DNA from: Azoarcus sp.
GTDB lineage: Bacteria > Pseudomonadota > Gammaproteobacteria > Burkholderiales > Rhodocyclaceae
NCBI GenBank assembly: GCA_020725025.1
Contig: DYFV01000023.1
Coordinates: 1 to 64,000, forward strand
Reading direction: 5' to 3'
Length of the DNA: 64,000 nucleotides
Both the position numbers and the translations under genes were made by a program. The notes below the pieces were generated by a model. It saw only the letters and a program-made list of their open reading frames with translations. It was not told the DNA's origin and did no database searches. The stretch's first letter is position 1; every line of letters begins with the position of its first letter. This document shows positions 1 through 8,355 of this stretch, in pieces.

Positions 1-53
1 TCAACTGGGTGACGCCTCAGGGCGGCGAAGGGCCGATCTACCAGGGGATGTGA
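1..53 (+). CDS. C-terminal tail of a truncated gene
   Basis: The window opens inside a reading frame that ends at TGA 51-53, with visible residues NWVTPQGGEGPIYQGM. The fragment is too short to assign to a family. It is read convergently with the DUF3618 gene. The only support is an open frame running to a stop, so even its coding status is tentative. Confidence 0.35.
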   Translation, partial: NWVTPQGGEGPIYQGM

Positions 54-62
54 GGCATGGAC

Positions 63-81
63 GCGGCGGCCAGGCCGCCGC
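63..81. terminator. GC-rich palindrome between convergent genes
   Basis: GCGGCGGCC and GGCCGCCGC are perfect 9-bp arms separated by one base. The palindrome lies between the end of the truncated plus-strand gene and the end of the minus-strand DUF3618 gene. No T-run follows on either strand, so a terminator role rests on position and symmetry only. Confidence 0.35.
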
Positions 82-99
82 GCGCCCCGAATCGACCCC

Positions 100-1011
100 T
101 CAGGTCGCGCGCCGCGTCGCGCCGGGCGGCAGCTCGCTTGCGGAAGGGGTCGCGATCGAGCCTGGTGCCTGGGTCGTCGACGGCGTAGCGGCTGCCGGCC
201 CAGCCGTCTCGGGACGCCGCGGCTCGGCAGCGGTCGAAGCGCCGGTCGTTCCGGGTGCCTGCTGGCGTTGCGCCTCGTCGGCGCTCGCCTGCCGCCCCTT
301 TTCCACGACGTGCTCGGCCTTGCGCAGCTGTTCGCTGCCGGTCTCCTTGGCCTTTTCCGCGAGCCGGTCCCTCGTTTCACCCATCAGCTCGTCCTCGCGG
401 CGCGTGCGCGGGATGGCGGCTGCGACCATCGCCCCCACGGCGACGCCGATCGCGCCCAGGGCGAGCGGCCGTTCGCGCAGCAGCTGTTCGTAGCTGCCGC
501 GCGCCCGCTCATACTGCCGCCGGCCCGACTCGCCGACCCGGCCGGCGCGCTCCCGCGCGGAAGCCGCCGCATTGGAGAGACTGTCCCGGGCGGCGTGGGC
601 GCGCTCGCTCAGGCGCTGCCCGGCCTGGCGGGCCGTGTCCGACATGCGACGCGTAGCCCCCTCGCCTTCGTGCGTGCCGCCGTGCGTCTCCTCTATGCCC
701 GTTTCCGACGAGGCGTAGCCGGCATGGCTCCGCATTCCGCCGCCGTAACGATCCTGCCGTTCCGCCATCATGAGCCAGGCGATGCCCAGGCCCACCAGGG
801 TGACCGGCAGGGGATGGTGCTTGACCGACTGCCCCAGGTTGGACACGAACTCGTTGCCTCCGCTGTGCCGAAGGTAATCCATGCCCTGATCCAGCAGCTC
901 GCCGGGCGTCAGGCGTCCCTCGATGGCGCTCAGCGTCGCGTCCATGTTCGCCCGGGTGCGCTCGATCTCGGCCTCGATCTCCTCGGGCCTTCTTTCGCCG
1001 TTGTGTTTCAT
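100..1011 (-). CDS. DUF3618 domain membrane-associated protein
   Basis: 303 aa. The N-terminus (RRPEEIEAEIERTRANMDATLSAIEGRL) is the DUF3618 signature, followed by a hydrophobic stretch near residue 75 (HPLPVTLVGLGIAWLMM). A long Ala/Arg/Glu-rich helical region with heptad character follows, then a second hydrophobic segment (LALGAIGVAVGAMVAAAIP, near 185) and a Pro/Ala/Thr-rich tail. The family is of unknown function and is usually found with holin-like and stress-induced small membrane proteins, as here. The start overlaps the upstream holin-like stop as ATGA, implying translational coupling in a three-gene operon. A role in envelope stress is an inference from this association. Confidence 0.85.
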   Translation of the reverse strand: MKHNGERRPEEIEAEIERTRANMDATLSAIEGRLTPGELLDQGMDYLRHSGGNEFVSNLGQSVKHHPLPVTLVGLGIAWLMMAERQDRYGGGMRSHAGYASSETGIEETHGGTHEGEGATRRMSDTARQAGQRLSERAHAARDSLSNAAASARERAGRVGESGRRQYERARGSYEQLLRERPLALGAIGVAVGAMVAAAIPRTRREDELMGETRDRLAEKAKETGSEQLRKAEHVVEKGRQASADEAQRQQAPGTTGASTAAEPRRPETAGPAAATPSTTQAPGSIATPSASELPPGATRRAT

Positions 1012-1427
1012 CGCATGTGCTCCCGTGCAAGTGCGGCGTCGCGCCGCAGGGATCGCGTGGTTCGGTCAGGCTTGAGCGAGCTGGCGCGCAGGCTGCTTCG
1101 TCCCTTGGCCAGAACCACCGCTCCGATCGCCACGACGACGAGGCCGATGATGAGCGGCGACAGCCAGGCGGCCGAATCGGGCGGCAACACCTCGGCCAGC
1201 GCCGCGACGGCGGCGAAGAGCAGGACGAGCACGCCGGCGAACAGCACCGCGGCGCCGATGGCCAGCGAGGCGATGGCCGATTCCATTTGCTCGACCTTTT
1301 CCGAGATCTCGGCCCGGGCGAGTTCCGCTTCTTCGCGGACCAGGGTCGAGGTCTCGCGCCACAGGTCGGAAAAGAGCCCGATGAGCGAGCGGCCGCCCGC
1401 GTGGCTTCCTGCAGTAGTCGTTTCCAT
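1008..1427 (-). CDS. Phage-holin-family (holin-X type) membrane protein
   Basis: About 139 aa from ATG 1427, chosen over the longer TTG start because GGAGG lies just upstream (GAAGGAGGAGCGCATG). It has an amphipathic N-terminal half (DLWRETSTLVREEAELARAEISEK) and then two hydrophobic helices (SLAIGAAVLFAGVLVLLFAAVAAL and LSPLIIGLVVVAIGAVVLAK). This is the layout of the actinobacterial Holin-X/phage holin family, also widespread as chromosomal envelope proteins in proteobacteria. Nothing phage-like surrounds it, so lysis is unlikely. It is the middle gene of the stress operon, 69 bp after the upstream gene and overlapping DUF3618. Confidence 0.85.
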   Translation of the reverse strand: METTTAGSHAGGRSLIGLFSDLWRETSTLVREEAELARAEISEKVEQMESAIASLAIGAAVLFAGVLVLLFAAVAALAEVLPPDSAAWLSPLIIGLVVVAIGAVVLAKGRSSLRASSLKPDRTTRSLRRDAALAREHMR

Positions 1428-1496
1428 GCGCTCCTCCTTCAACTCCGGGCGGATCGGCCCACCCGATCGCGCCTCCGTGGAACGGTCCGGTCCGAA

Positions 1497-2021
1497 TCAA
1501 TGCAGAGGACCGGTTTCGCGATGCGTGACGTCGGTCGTCGAGCCCTCGCCCATCGCATGGGTTCGCTCGCCTTGCTGGCTGCTGCTCTTCAGAAAGCGCG
1601 CCGCCAGAAAACCGATGGCGACCGCCGTTCCGAAGAAGAGCCCCGGCTCGCGGCGGGCAAAGGACTCCGCGTCGTGCACCATCGCGTCCAGGTTCTTGTG
1701 CCGCAGCGTGTCGGCCAGCCGTTCGAGCCCCTCGGCGGCGTTGTCCACCAGCCGCGCGCTCGAGCTCTTGTGCTGCTCCTCGAGCTGGCGCGCGGCATTC
1801 CGAAGCGCGCCCGCCACATCGCCGGCCCCCGTGGCAGCCTCCTGCTGCCTACCCTCGAGTGCCGAGCGCATGTTGGCCCTGGCGTCGTCCCAGACGGCGC
1901 GCGTCCGCTCCTTGGCTTCCTGCGACGTGGCGGCGCCGCGTCCTTCGACGCCGGCCGGCGCCGCTTCCTTCGCCTGGACGCTCGACCGTTGCCCTTCGCC
2001 CGAATGGATTTCATCGACCAT
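1497..2021 (-). CDS. Nutrient-deprivation-induced-type membrane protein
   Basis: 174 aa from ATG 2021, chosen because GAAGGAGG precedes it by 7-8 bases; the ORF track start is 46 codons too long. A soluble Ala/Glu/Arg-rich helical region with repeated Ala-Arg-Glu segments is followed by one hydrophobic segment (EPGLFFGTAVAIGFLAARFLK, about residue 130) and a short polar tail. The RREPGLFFG...GFLAARFLK pattern recurs in proteins annotated as nutrient-deprivation-induced, which commonly sit with DUF3618 and holin-like genes. It is the first gene of the operon. Molecular function is unknown. Confidence 0.7.
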   Translation of the reverse strand: MVDEIHSGEGQRSSVQAKEAAPAGVEGRGAATSQEAKERTRAVWDDARANMRSALEGRQQEAATGAGDVAGALRNAARQLEEQHKSSSARLVDNAAEGLERLADTLRHKNLDAMVHDAESFARREPGLFFGTAVAIGFLAARFLKSSSQQGERTHAMGEGSTTDVTHRETGPLH

Positions 2022-2176
2022 GGCGATGCCTCCTTCATCGAAAACTGCCCCGGAGTGCCGAGCAATCGCGATGCCTGCCCGGGAAGCCCCCGGTGAACCG
2101 AAAACGGATCGAAGAACGGGAAATCTTGCAGGGTGTGGGTAAGAAACGAGCCGCGACACCCGCCCCCGGGCCCCAC

Positions 2177-2190
2177 TTGACGCCGATCAA
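2177..2190 (+). promoter_or_regulatory. FNR/Dnr-like box upstream of the DsrC-family gene
   Basis: TTGACGCCGATCAA matches the FNR/Anr/Dnr dyad TTGAT-N4-ATCAA with a single change (C for T in the left half). It lies 54 bp before the ATG of the DsrC-family gene and about 155 bp from the divergent stress operon. At a class II position the transcript would start near 2225, but the -10 there (CACGAT) is weak. Oxygen or NO control is inference. Confidence 0.5.
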
Positions 2191-2244
2191 GGCAATCCTG
2201 GCGGCAGGGGGACCACGATGCCCCCAAACGAGGAGGAGACCGAC

Positions 2245-2607
2245 ATGAACAAGCCCCTGCCCCTTCATACCCGCGCGCTCACCGTCTCCGGACGGCAGGT
2301 CCTGACCGACTCCGAAGGCTATCTGCAGGATCTGGACGACTGGTCCGAAGACTTCGTCGTAGCGCTCGCGGACCAGGAGGATCTGACCCTCACCGACGAG
2401 CATTGGGAGGTCATCCGCTTCCTGCGGGAGTACTATCACGAGCACGCAGTTCAGGCCCAGGTGCGCACCATGATCGGGCACTTCCGCGAGCGCTGGGGCC
2501 CCGAGCGCGGAAACAATCGCTACCTGCACGATCTGTTTCCCAGGGGCGGTCCGCAGAAACAAGGCAACCGGCTTGCCGGCCTCCTCCGCACCAAGGGCGA
2601 ACACTGA
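2245..2607 (+). CDS. DsrC/TusE-family protein lacking both C-terminal cysteines (RspA-like)
   Basis: 120 aa from ATG 2245, preceded by AGGAGGAG; the upstream in-frame ATG lacks a comparable site. The family core is clear: LTDSEGYLQDLDDWSE, the HWEVIRFLREYY helix, RGNNRYLHDLFP and GGPQKQGNRLAGL. DsrC carries two redox cysteines in its C-terminal arm and TusE keeps the penultimate one. Here the protein ends LAGLLRTKGEH and contains no cysteine: the inner position is Asn (KQGNRLAGL) and the outer is Glu (GEH). It therefore cannot carry a persulfide as TusE or DsrC do. Cysteine-less homologues have been termed RspA and proposed to be regulatory. An FNR-like box lies upstream and MOSC follows 46 bp downstream. 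No tusBCD or dsr genes are in the window. Confidence 0.85.
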   Translation: MNKPLPLHTRALTVSGRQVLTDSEGYLQDLDDWSEDFVVALADQEDLTLTDEHWEVIRFLREYYHEHAVQAQVRTMIGHFRERWGPERGNNRYLHDLFPRGGPQKQGNRLAGLLRTKGEH

Positions 2608-2653
2608 GCCGCGGCTCGCCCGAAGGACGAGCGGCACCGGAGGGTGATAAGGG

Positions 2654-3172
2654 ATGAGTGAAGACGACGGCCTTCGGGCGCTCACACGCCGATTCCCCCG
2701 GGACGGGCGCCTGGAAACCATCGTGCTGCGCGGTGCGCGACGCTCCGAGGCCCATACCGTCGACCAGGCGGTGGCACAGGCCGGGCGGGGGCTGGAGGGC
2801 GACCACCGCGCCGCACGCGGCAGGAGCGGCAAGCGCGAGGTGACCCTCATCCAGGCGGAGCATCTGCCGGTACTGGCCGCGCTCACGGGCGGCGCAGCGA
2901 TCGACCCGGTCCGCCTGCGCCGCAATCTGGTGGTTTCGGGCCTCAACCTGCTGGCCGCGCGCAGCCTCTTCGAGGATCAGCCCCTCGTCCTGCGCATCGG
3001 TGAGGAAGTCGTACTCGAGGTCACCGGCCCCTGCGATCCGTGCTCGCGCATGGAGGAGATACTCGGCCCGGGCGGCTACAACGCCATGCGCGGCCACGGC
3101 GGCATGACCGCCCGGATCCTGGTGGGCGGCACGCTCCACCGCGGCGACGCGGTGGTGTGCGCACCGGTTTGA
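2654..3172 (+). CDS. MOSC domain protein
   Basis: 172 aa; ATG 2654 is preceded by GGAGGG. MOSC domains are the C-terminal sulfur-carrier module of molybdenum-cofactor sulfurases and also occur alone, as in YiiM and YuaD. Visible marks are the [24 protein letters not shown] segment, the [16 protein letters not shown] strand-turn, and the conserved cysteines in [11 protein letters not shown], expected to carry or transfer sulfur. It follows the DsrC-family gene by 46 bp in the same direction, so the two probably share a transcript and a sulfur or Moco-related theme. The substrate is unknown. It ends 9 bp from the convergent permease. Confidence 0.85.
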   Translation: MSEDDGLRALTRRFPRDGRLETIVLRGARRSEAHTVDQAVAQAGRGLEGDHRAARGRSGKREVTLIQAEHLPVLAALTGGAAIDPVRLRRNLVVSGLNLLAARSLFEDQPLVLRIGEEVVLEVTGPCDPCSRMEEILGPGGYNAMRGHGGMTARILVGGTLHRGDAVVCAPV

Positions 3173-3181
3173 ACGGACCGA

Positions 3182-4582
3182 TCAGGACGACTTCGCCGGG
3201 GCCGGCTCCGCCTCCTCGTGGGGCATGTTGTCCGCCACGTGGATCGGCTCGTCGGCCGGCACGTTGCGCCCGCGCCGCTCGATCATGAAGTACAGCACCA
3301 GCCCCGCGCCCAGGCCGGCGGCAGCGCCGTGGGTGGCGAGCACCACCCCCATCACGCCCGCCACGCCCATGGCGGTGGCGTTGTCGATCTGCTCCACGGC
3401 GACCGCGATGCACAGGTAGCCCGTGATGAGCAGCGTGATCGACAGCGCGATCGGCAGCACCGGCTTGAAGAGGGTGATCAGCGGCAGCAGGAAGAGCGCG
3501 ATGAAGCCGACGATCCAGAACACCCCGGCGCCCGAGTAGATCGTGTCCATGGCGCGGCGGCCGTAGCGGTAGCGCTCGGCGATGGTCGCCATGGCCCCGG
3601 TGAACAGCGGCCCCGCGAGACCCGGATAGGGCGCGAACAACGAATGCAGCAGGTTGCGCATGCCGGTCACCAGATGCACCCGGTCCACGTCCACCTCGAT
3701 CTTCTCGTCCGGGCGCAGGTGGTCGACCCGGCTGATGAGGCTCTGGCCGACGATGATGTCGCCGAAGGCGATGATGTAGGCGATCACCGCGGTGGGCACG
3801 GCCGCCATCAGGAGCTCCGCGCCGGGGAAGCCCACCGTGAAGGGGAGGTAGTTCCAGATCTCGCCGAAGGCGGGCGTGGCCAGCCCCCACTCGACGCTCG
3901 GCAGCGGATACTCCGAGACGGCCCAGCCGATGCCCATCGCCACCAGCATTCCCGGCACCATGCCGTAGCCGGCGACGACCTTGGCCCAGCGATGCTTCTC
4001 GGTCCAGTCGCGGAAGGACAGCGAGAAGAGCACGTAGGCGGTCACCATGCCGCCGATGCCGAGGGAGATCGGCGTGTTGTAGGCCCGTCCGCCCTGGCTG
4101 ATCTCGCCGCTGATGGCGGCGATGCCGGCGCCGAGCAGGATCCCCGCCTTGATGGAGCTCGGGATGTTGTCCACCAGCCGGGAACCGAGCCGCGTGACCG
4201 CCATGAACAGGAAGATGAAGGTCACCACGAGCTGCAGCGCCACCAGCGCGCGGATCGCGTCCGGGCCGGGCTCGAACTGCCCGACGAAGAGCAGCACCAC
4301 CGGAATCGCCGGCGTGATCCAGCCCGGCACGAAGGGCACGCCCAGCAGGTTGGGCAGGAGGAAGCCGACGCCGCACACCACCACGTAGGCGAGCGCCACG
4401 TCGTAGGGCAGGCCGAGATACTTCTGCAGCAGCGGGATCATGCCCATGGCCACCACGAACATGACCAGCGCCTGAATGGTCTCGGCGACCTCCCAGCGGT
4501 AATGGATGAAGGGCAGCCGGACCTTGAAGGGGCCGGCGGGCCAGTAGGGGTGTTCCTCCCCGTGTTTGCGCGTGAGCAGCAC
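3182..4582 (-). CDS. NCS2-like (xanthine/uracil-type) membrane permease
   Basis: About 466 aa from GTG 4582, chosen because GAGGGAG lies 11 bases upstream; the ORF-track start adds 54 residues of Arg/Ser-rich shadow. At least eleven hydrophobic segments are visible, e.g. AETIQALVMFVVAMGMIPLL, VALAYVVVCGVGFLLPNLLG and LPIALSITLLITGYLCIAVAV. A polar motif within a helix pair (NIPSSIKAGILLGAGIAAISGEI) is typical of NCS2/SulP-fold carriers. The substrate cannot be read from sequence. It lies downstream of an acyl-CoA synthetase on the same strand, so a carboxylic-acid substrate is possible but unproven. The soluble C-terminus ends EEAEPAPAKSS. Confidence 0.75.
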   Translation of the reverse strand: MLLTRKHGEEHPYWPAGPFKVRLPFIHYRWEVAETIQALVMFVVAMGMIPLLQKYLGLPYDVALAYVVVCGVGFLLPNLLGVPFVPGWITPAIPVVLLFVGQFEPGPDAIRALVALQLVVTFIFLFMAVTRLGSRLVDNIPSSIKAGILLGAGIAAISGEISQGGRAYNTPISLGIGGMVTAYVLFSLSFRDWTEKHRWAKVVAGYGMVPGMLVAMGIGWAVSEYPLPSVEWGLATPAFGEIWNYLPFTVGFPGAELLMAAVPTAVIAYIIAFGDIIVGQSLISRVDHLRPDEKIEVDVDRVHLVTGMRNLLHSLFAPYPGLAGPLFTGAMATIAERYRYGRRAMDTIYSGAGVFWIVGFIALFLLPLITLFKPVLPIALSITLLITGYLCIAVAVEQIDNATAMGVAGVMGVVLATHGAAAGLGAGLVLYFMIERRGRNVPADEPIHVADNMPHEEAEPAPAKSS

Positions 4583-4783
4583 TGTGGTTTTCTCCCTCGT
4601 TGTGTTTCTGGTTCGGTTTGGTATTGCGGGGACGAGCAGGCTCCTCGCGCGGGACGCGATGAAGCCTGTATCGATCTGGCGTTCGTTAATGGTCGAGATG
4701 GACGGGCGGGAGGGCTGCGATGGCGGTCGCGGACGAACGCGCACCCCTCCCCGGCCGGGGGCCGGCTTTGCACAGCCCGCCCG

Positions 4784-4817
4784 GGCGGCGCGAAGCGGCG
4801 CTTCGCGAAACGCCGCC
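4784..4817 (-). terminator. Hairpin after the acyl-CoA synthetase gene
   Basis: GGCGGCGCGAAGC and GCTTCGCGAAACGCCGCC form a long interrupted stem with a GGC loop, 7 bp beyond the acyl-CoA synthetase stop on the minus strand. There is no U-tract, so it may attenuate or protect the 3' end rather than terminate fully before the permease. The rest of 4583-4823 shows nothing else I can support; the permease promoter should lie there. Confidence 0.4.
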
Positions 4818-4823
4818 CTCTTT

Positions 4824-6464
4824 CTACCCGATCGCCGACGCCGACTTCGCCTGCTCGCGCAGGACGAACTTCTGGATCTTGCCGGTCGAGGTCTTGGGCA
4901 GCACGCAGAACTCCACGTGCTTGGGCACCTTGTAGCGCGCGAGGTGGTCGCGGCAGTGGGCGATGATGCCCTCGGCGGTCACGTCGGCGCCCTCCTTCAC
5001 CTCGATGTAGGCGGCGGGCACCTCGCCCCACTTCTCGTCGGGCTTGGCCACCACGGCGGCGGTGAGGACGGCGGGATGGCGGTAGAGCACTTCCTCCACC
5101 TCCAGCGAGGAGATGTTCTCGCCGCCGGAGATGATGACGTCCTTGGAGCGGTCCTTGATCTTCACGTAGCCGTCCGGATGCATCACCGCGAGGTCGCCGG
5201 TGTGGAACCATCCGCCGGCGAAGGCCTCGTCGCTCGCCTTCTCGTTCTTGAGGTAGCCCTTCATCACCAGGTTGCCGCGGAACATGATCTCGCCCATGGT
5301 CTCGCCGTCGGCGGGCACCGGCTGCATCGTCTCGGGGTCGAGCACCGCGATCGCTTCCTGCATGTGGTAGCGCACCCCCTGGCGGCCGTTGCGCTCGGCG
5401 CGGCGGTCGATCGCCAGCGCGTCCCACTCGGGGTGCTTGGCGCACACCGAGGCCGGTCCGTAGGTCTCGGTGAGGCCGTAGACGTGGGTGATGTCGAAGC
5501 CGATGCGCTCCATGCCCTCGATGATGGCGGCCGGGGGCGCGGCGCCGGCGATGAGGCCGGAGACCTTGTGTTCGATGCCGGCGCGCAGGCTCTCGTGGGC
5601 GTTGATGAGCATGCCGTGCACGATGGGCGCGCCGCAGAAGTGGGTGACCCGGTGCTGGCGGATGAGCTCGAAGATGAGCGCCACGTCCACCTTGCGCAGG
5701 CACACGTTCACCCCGGCGTTGGCCGCCATGGTCCAGGGGAAGCACCAGCCGTTGCAGTGGAACATAGGCAGCGTCCACAGGTAGACCGCGTGCTGCGGCA
5801 TCCCCCAGCTGATGATGTTCGAGGCGGCGTTCAGATATGCACCGCGGTGGTGGTACACCACCCCCTTGGGATTGCCGGTGGTCCCGGAGGTGTAGTTCAG
5901 CGCGATCGCGTCCCACTCGTCGGGCGGCAGGCGCCAGGCGTACTCGGGGTCGCCGGCGGCGAGGAACTCCTCGTACTCGATCTCGCCGAGGCGCTCGGTG
6001 CCCGGGTACTCGGGGTCGAGCGCGTCCACCACCACCGGCCTCGGCCCCTCGAGCCGGGCCAGCGCGGCGCGGATGGTGGGCGCGAACTCGGGATCGGTGA
6101 TCAGGACCTTGGCCTCGCCGTGGGCGAGCATGAAGGCGATCGCCTCTGCGTCGAGCCGGGTGTTCAAGGTGTTCAGCACCGCGCCGATCATCGGCACGCC
6201 GAAGTGGGCCTCGAACATCGCCGGCACGTTGGGCAGCATGACCGCGACGGTGTCGCCCCGCTCCACCCCATGCTGCACCAGTGCGCTTGCCAGCCGCCGG
6301 CAGCGTGCGTAGGTTTCGCTCCAGGTGAAGCGGCGCGCGCCATGGATCACCGAGGTGCGCTGCGGATAGACGTAGGCCGAGCGCTCCAGGTAGCTCAGCG
6401 GGGAAAGGGGCACGTAGTTGGCCGCGTTGCGGGCCAGCCCTTGGTCATACGGACTCGTCGACAA
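4824..6464 (-). CDS. AMP-forming acyl-CoA synthetase
   Basis: 546 aa, the usual length for medium/long-chain fatty or aromatic acyl-CoA ligases of the ANL superfamily, which activate a carboxylate through an acyl-AMP to a CoA thioester. Motifs in order: P-loop YTSGTTGNPKG (about 190), substrate-pocket region MFHCNGWCFPW, YGLTETYGP (about 320), GGWFHTGDLAV (about 410), KDVIISGGENIS hinge region and catalytic-lysine segment KTSTGKIQK near the C-terminus. The FHCNGW pattern is seen in the dimethylsulfoniopropionate/medium-chain branch (DmdB-like), but substrate cannot be settled. The permease gene lies 241 bp downstream on the same strand. Confidence 0.93.
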   Translation of the reverse strand: MSTSPYDQGLARNAANYVPLSPLSYLERSAYVYPQRTSVIHGARRFTWSETYARCRRLASALVQHGVERGDTVAVMLPNVPAMFEAHFGVPMIGAVLNTLNTRLDAEAIAFMLAHGEAKVLITDPEFAPTIRAALARLEGPRPVVVDALDPEYPGTERLGEIEYEEFLAAGDPEYAWRLPPDEWDAIALNYTSGTTGNPKGVVYHHRGAYLNAASNIISWGMPQHAVYLWTLPMFHCNGWCFPWTMAANAGVNVCLRKVDVALIFELIRQHRVTHFCGAPIVHGMLINAHESLRAGIEHKVSGLIAGAAPPAAIIEGMERIGFDITHVYGLTETYGPASVCAKHPEWDALAIDRRAERNGRQGVRYHMQEAIAVLDPETMQPVPADGETMGEIMFRGNLVMKGYLKNEKASDEAFAGGWFHTGDLAVMHPDGYVKIKDRSKDVIISGGENISSLEVEEVLYRHPAVLTAAVVAKPDEKWGEVPAAYIEVKEGADVTAEGIIAHCRDHLARYKVPKHVEFCVLPKTSTGKIQKFVLREQAKSASAIG

Positions 6465-6678
6465 TTTCTTCTCCTCCCTCTACGGCGCAGGCTCTCGTGT
6501 CGCGCCCGCCCCCCTGGCGATGCGCGAGCGCGCCGACCACGAAGCTTCGCAGAAGAAATTGTCATGAATTGCGTGAAAATGTACTGAATCTTGTCGTGAC
6601 GCCTGGGAGTCCGATGCGGACGCTAGAATCGTTCTGAAACAAGGGCTTTGCCCGCGGCGTGGCAGTCTGGAGAACTGG

Positions 6679-8355
6679 ATGACGATGGATGCAAGGGCGG
6701 ACGCGGCCGGCGAGCGGCGCTACCGCGAGCTCGAGGAGTACGTGCACCGGCGCACCGCCGAGCTCACCGCAGCCAACGCCGAGCTCACGGCAGCGATCGA
6801 GGCCAACCGGCGCATGACCGCCGCGCTGCAGCGCTCCGAGGCGCGGCTGCGCGAGATCACAGACGCCATACCCGCCCACATCGCCTACTTCGACCACGAG
6901 TGGACCTACCGCTATGCCAACCGGCCCTACGCGCGCTGGTTCGGGCTCGAGCCGGACGAAATCGTCGGCCAGCGCATCGAGGCGGTGACGCCGGCCGAGG
7001 TGATCGATGCGGTGGGCGGATACGTGCGCCGCGCCCTCGCCGGCGAGCACGTCACTTACGAGTACACCCTGCGAGGTGCCGGCGGCGACCCGCGCCATGC
7101 CCGTATCACCCTGGTGCCGGACGTGGTGCCCGACGGCACCGTGCTCGGCTGCTACGTGCACGCGGTGGACGTCACCGAGCAGCGCCACACCCAGAACGCG
7201 CTCGCCCAGGCGCAGAAGATGGAGGCGATCGGCCAGCTCTCGGGCGGCCTCGCCCACGACTTCAACAACATGCTCACCGTGGTGATGGGCAATCTCGCCG
7301 CGCTGCGGGAGGAGCGGCCCGACGATCCAGCGATCGAGGAGTACGTGGGCCCCGCCATACAGGCTGCCGAGGGCGGCGCGCGGCTCGTGCGCCGGCTCCT
7401 CACCTTCGCCCGCCAGCAGCCCCTGGAGCCGCGTCCGGTGGAGGTGAACGAGCTCATCCTCGGCATCGCGCGCCTGTTGCGCCGCTCGCTGCCGGAGACC
7501 ATCGCGCTGCAGACCTCGAGCCGCAACGCCGAGCTGGTGGCGCTGGTCGATCCGCACCAGCTGGAGAGCGCGCTGGTGAATCTCGCGCTCAATGCCCGCG
7601 ACGCGATGCCGCGCGGCGGTGAACTCAGGATCGAATCCTCCCTCGAGCGGCTGGAAGGCGCGGCGGCGAGCGACCTGGAGCTGCCGCCCGGCGAGTACGT
7701 GCAGATCGCGGTGAGCGACAACGGCACCGGCATGGACGGAAGCACGCTCACCCACGTCTTCGAGCCCTTCTTCACCACCAAGGAGTTCGGGCGCGGCAGC
7801 GGCCTGGGGATGGCCATGGTCTACGGCTTCACCCGCCAGTCGGGCGGCGGCGTGCGCATCCGCAGCCGTCAGGCGCGCGGCACCACCGTCGCCCTGGTGC
7901 TGCCCCGCGCCGTCGCCATACCGGCCGCGAAATCCCCGGCGCACCCCTCCCCGCCTCCCTCCGCCGGTCTGGCGGGCCGCATCGTGCTGCTCGTCGAGGA
8001 CGACCCCGAGGTGCGCAAGGTGGTCCGCCGCCAGCTCGCCGCGCTCGGCTGCAACGTGCTCGAGGCGGAGAACGGCGCGGAGGCCGCCGACATGATCGAG
8101 AACATCCCGGCCATCGCCCTCGTGCTCTCCGACATCGTGATGCCCGGCGGGATGGACGGCCGGGCCCTGGCACGCTTCACCCGCCGCTTCCGCCCGGGGC
8201 TTCCCCTGGTCCTCATGAGCGGCGAGGTGGACAAGGCCGCCGACCTCGCCGAGGAGTTCGCCATCCCCCTGCTCGCCAAGCCTTTCAGCCGGGACGAGCT
8301 GTCGGATATCCTGCGCGCCGTCGAAAGCCGACCTGCCCCGGAGCGCGCCCCGTGA
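6679..8355 (+). CDS. PAS hybrid sensor histidine kinase with C-terminal receiver
   Basis: 558 aa. An N-terminal coiled coil (about 10-60, RRTAELTAANAELTAAIEAN) is followed by a PAS domain (about 60-180), an HisKA-type dimerisation motif with phospho-acceptor GGLAHDFNNML (His near 193), and an ATP-binding domain with N-box LVNLALNARDAM, G1 SDNGTGM, F-box FEPFFTTK and G2 GSGLGMAM. A receiver domain follows (VLLVEDDPEVRK, acceptor Asp in LSDIVMPGG, KPFS lysine). No transmembrane segment is visible, so it is a cytoplasmic sensor. Its TGA overlaps the GTG of the next gene, so it is coupled to that response regulator, its likely phosphorelay target. The sensed signal is unknown. Confidence 0.92.
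   Translation: MTMDARADAAGERRYRELEEYVHRRTAELTAANAELTAAIEANRRMTAALQRSEARLREITDAIPAHIAYFDHEWTYRYANRPYARWFGLEPDEIVGQRIEAVTPAEVIDAVGGYVRRALAGEHVTYEYTLRGAGGDPRHARITLVPDVVPDGTVLGCYVHAVDVTEQRHTQNALAQAQKMEAIGQLSGGLAHDFNNMLTVVMGNLAALREERPDDPAIEEYVGPAIQAAEGGARLVRRLLTFARQQPLEPRPVEVNELILGIARLLRRSLPETIALQTSSRNAELVALVDPHQLESALVNLALNARDAMPRGGELRIESSLERLEGAAASDLELPPGEYVQIAVSDNGTGMDGSTLTHVFEPFFTTKEFGRGSGLGMAMVYGFTRQSGGGVRIRSRQARGTTVALVLPRAVAIPAAKSPAHPSPPPSAGLAGRIVLLVEDDPEVRKVVRRQLAALGCNVLEAENGAEAADMIENIPAIALVLSDIVMPGGMDGRALARFTRRFRPGLPLVLMSGEVDKAADLAEEFAIPLLAKPFSRDELSDILRAVESRPAPERAP

Noticed and set aside
1008-1427. Holin as evidence of a prophage
   Set aside because: No phage structural, lysis or integrase genes; the holin-X family is common as a chromosomal membrane protein.
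268-2142. 624-aa plus-strand ORF over the stress operon
   Set aside because: Antisense shadow of three minus-strand genes that have ribosome sites and family signatures.
4566-6587. 673-aa plus-strand ORF opposite the acyl-CoA synthetase
   Set aside because: Antisense shadow; the opposite strand has all ANL-family motifs.
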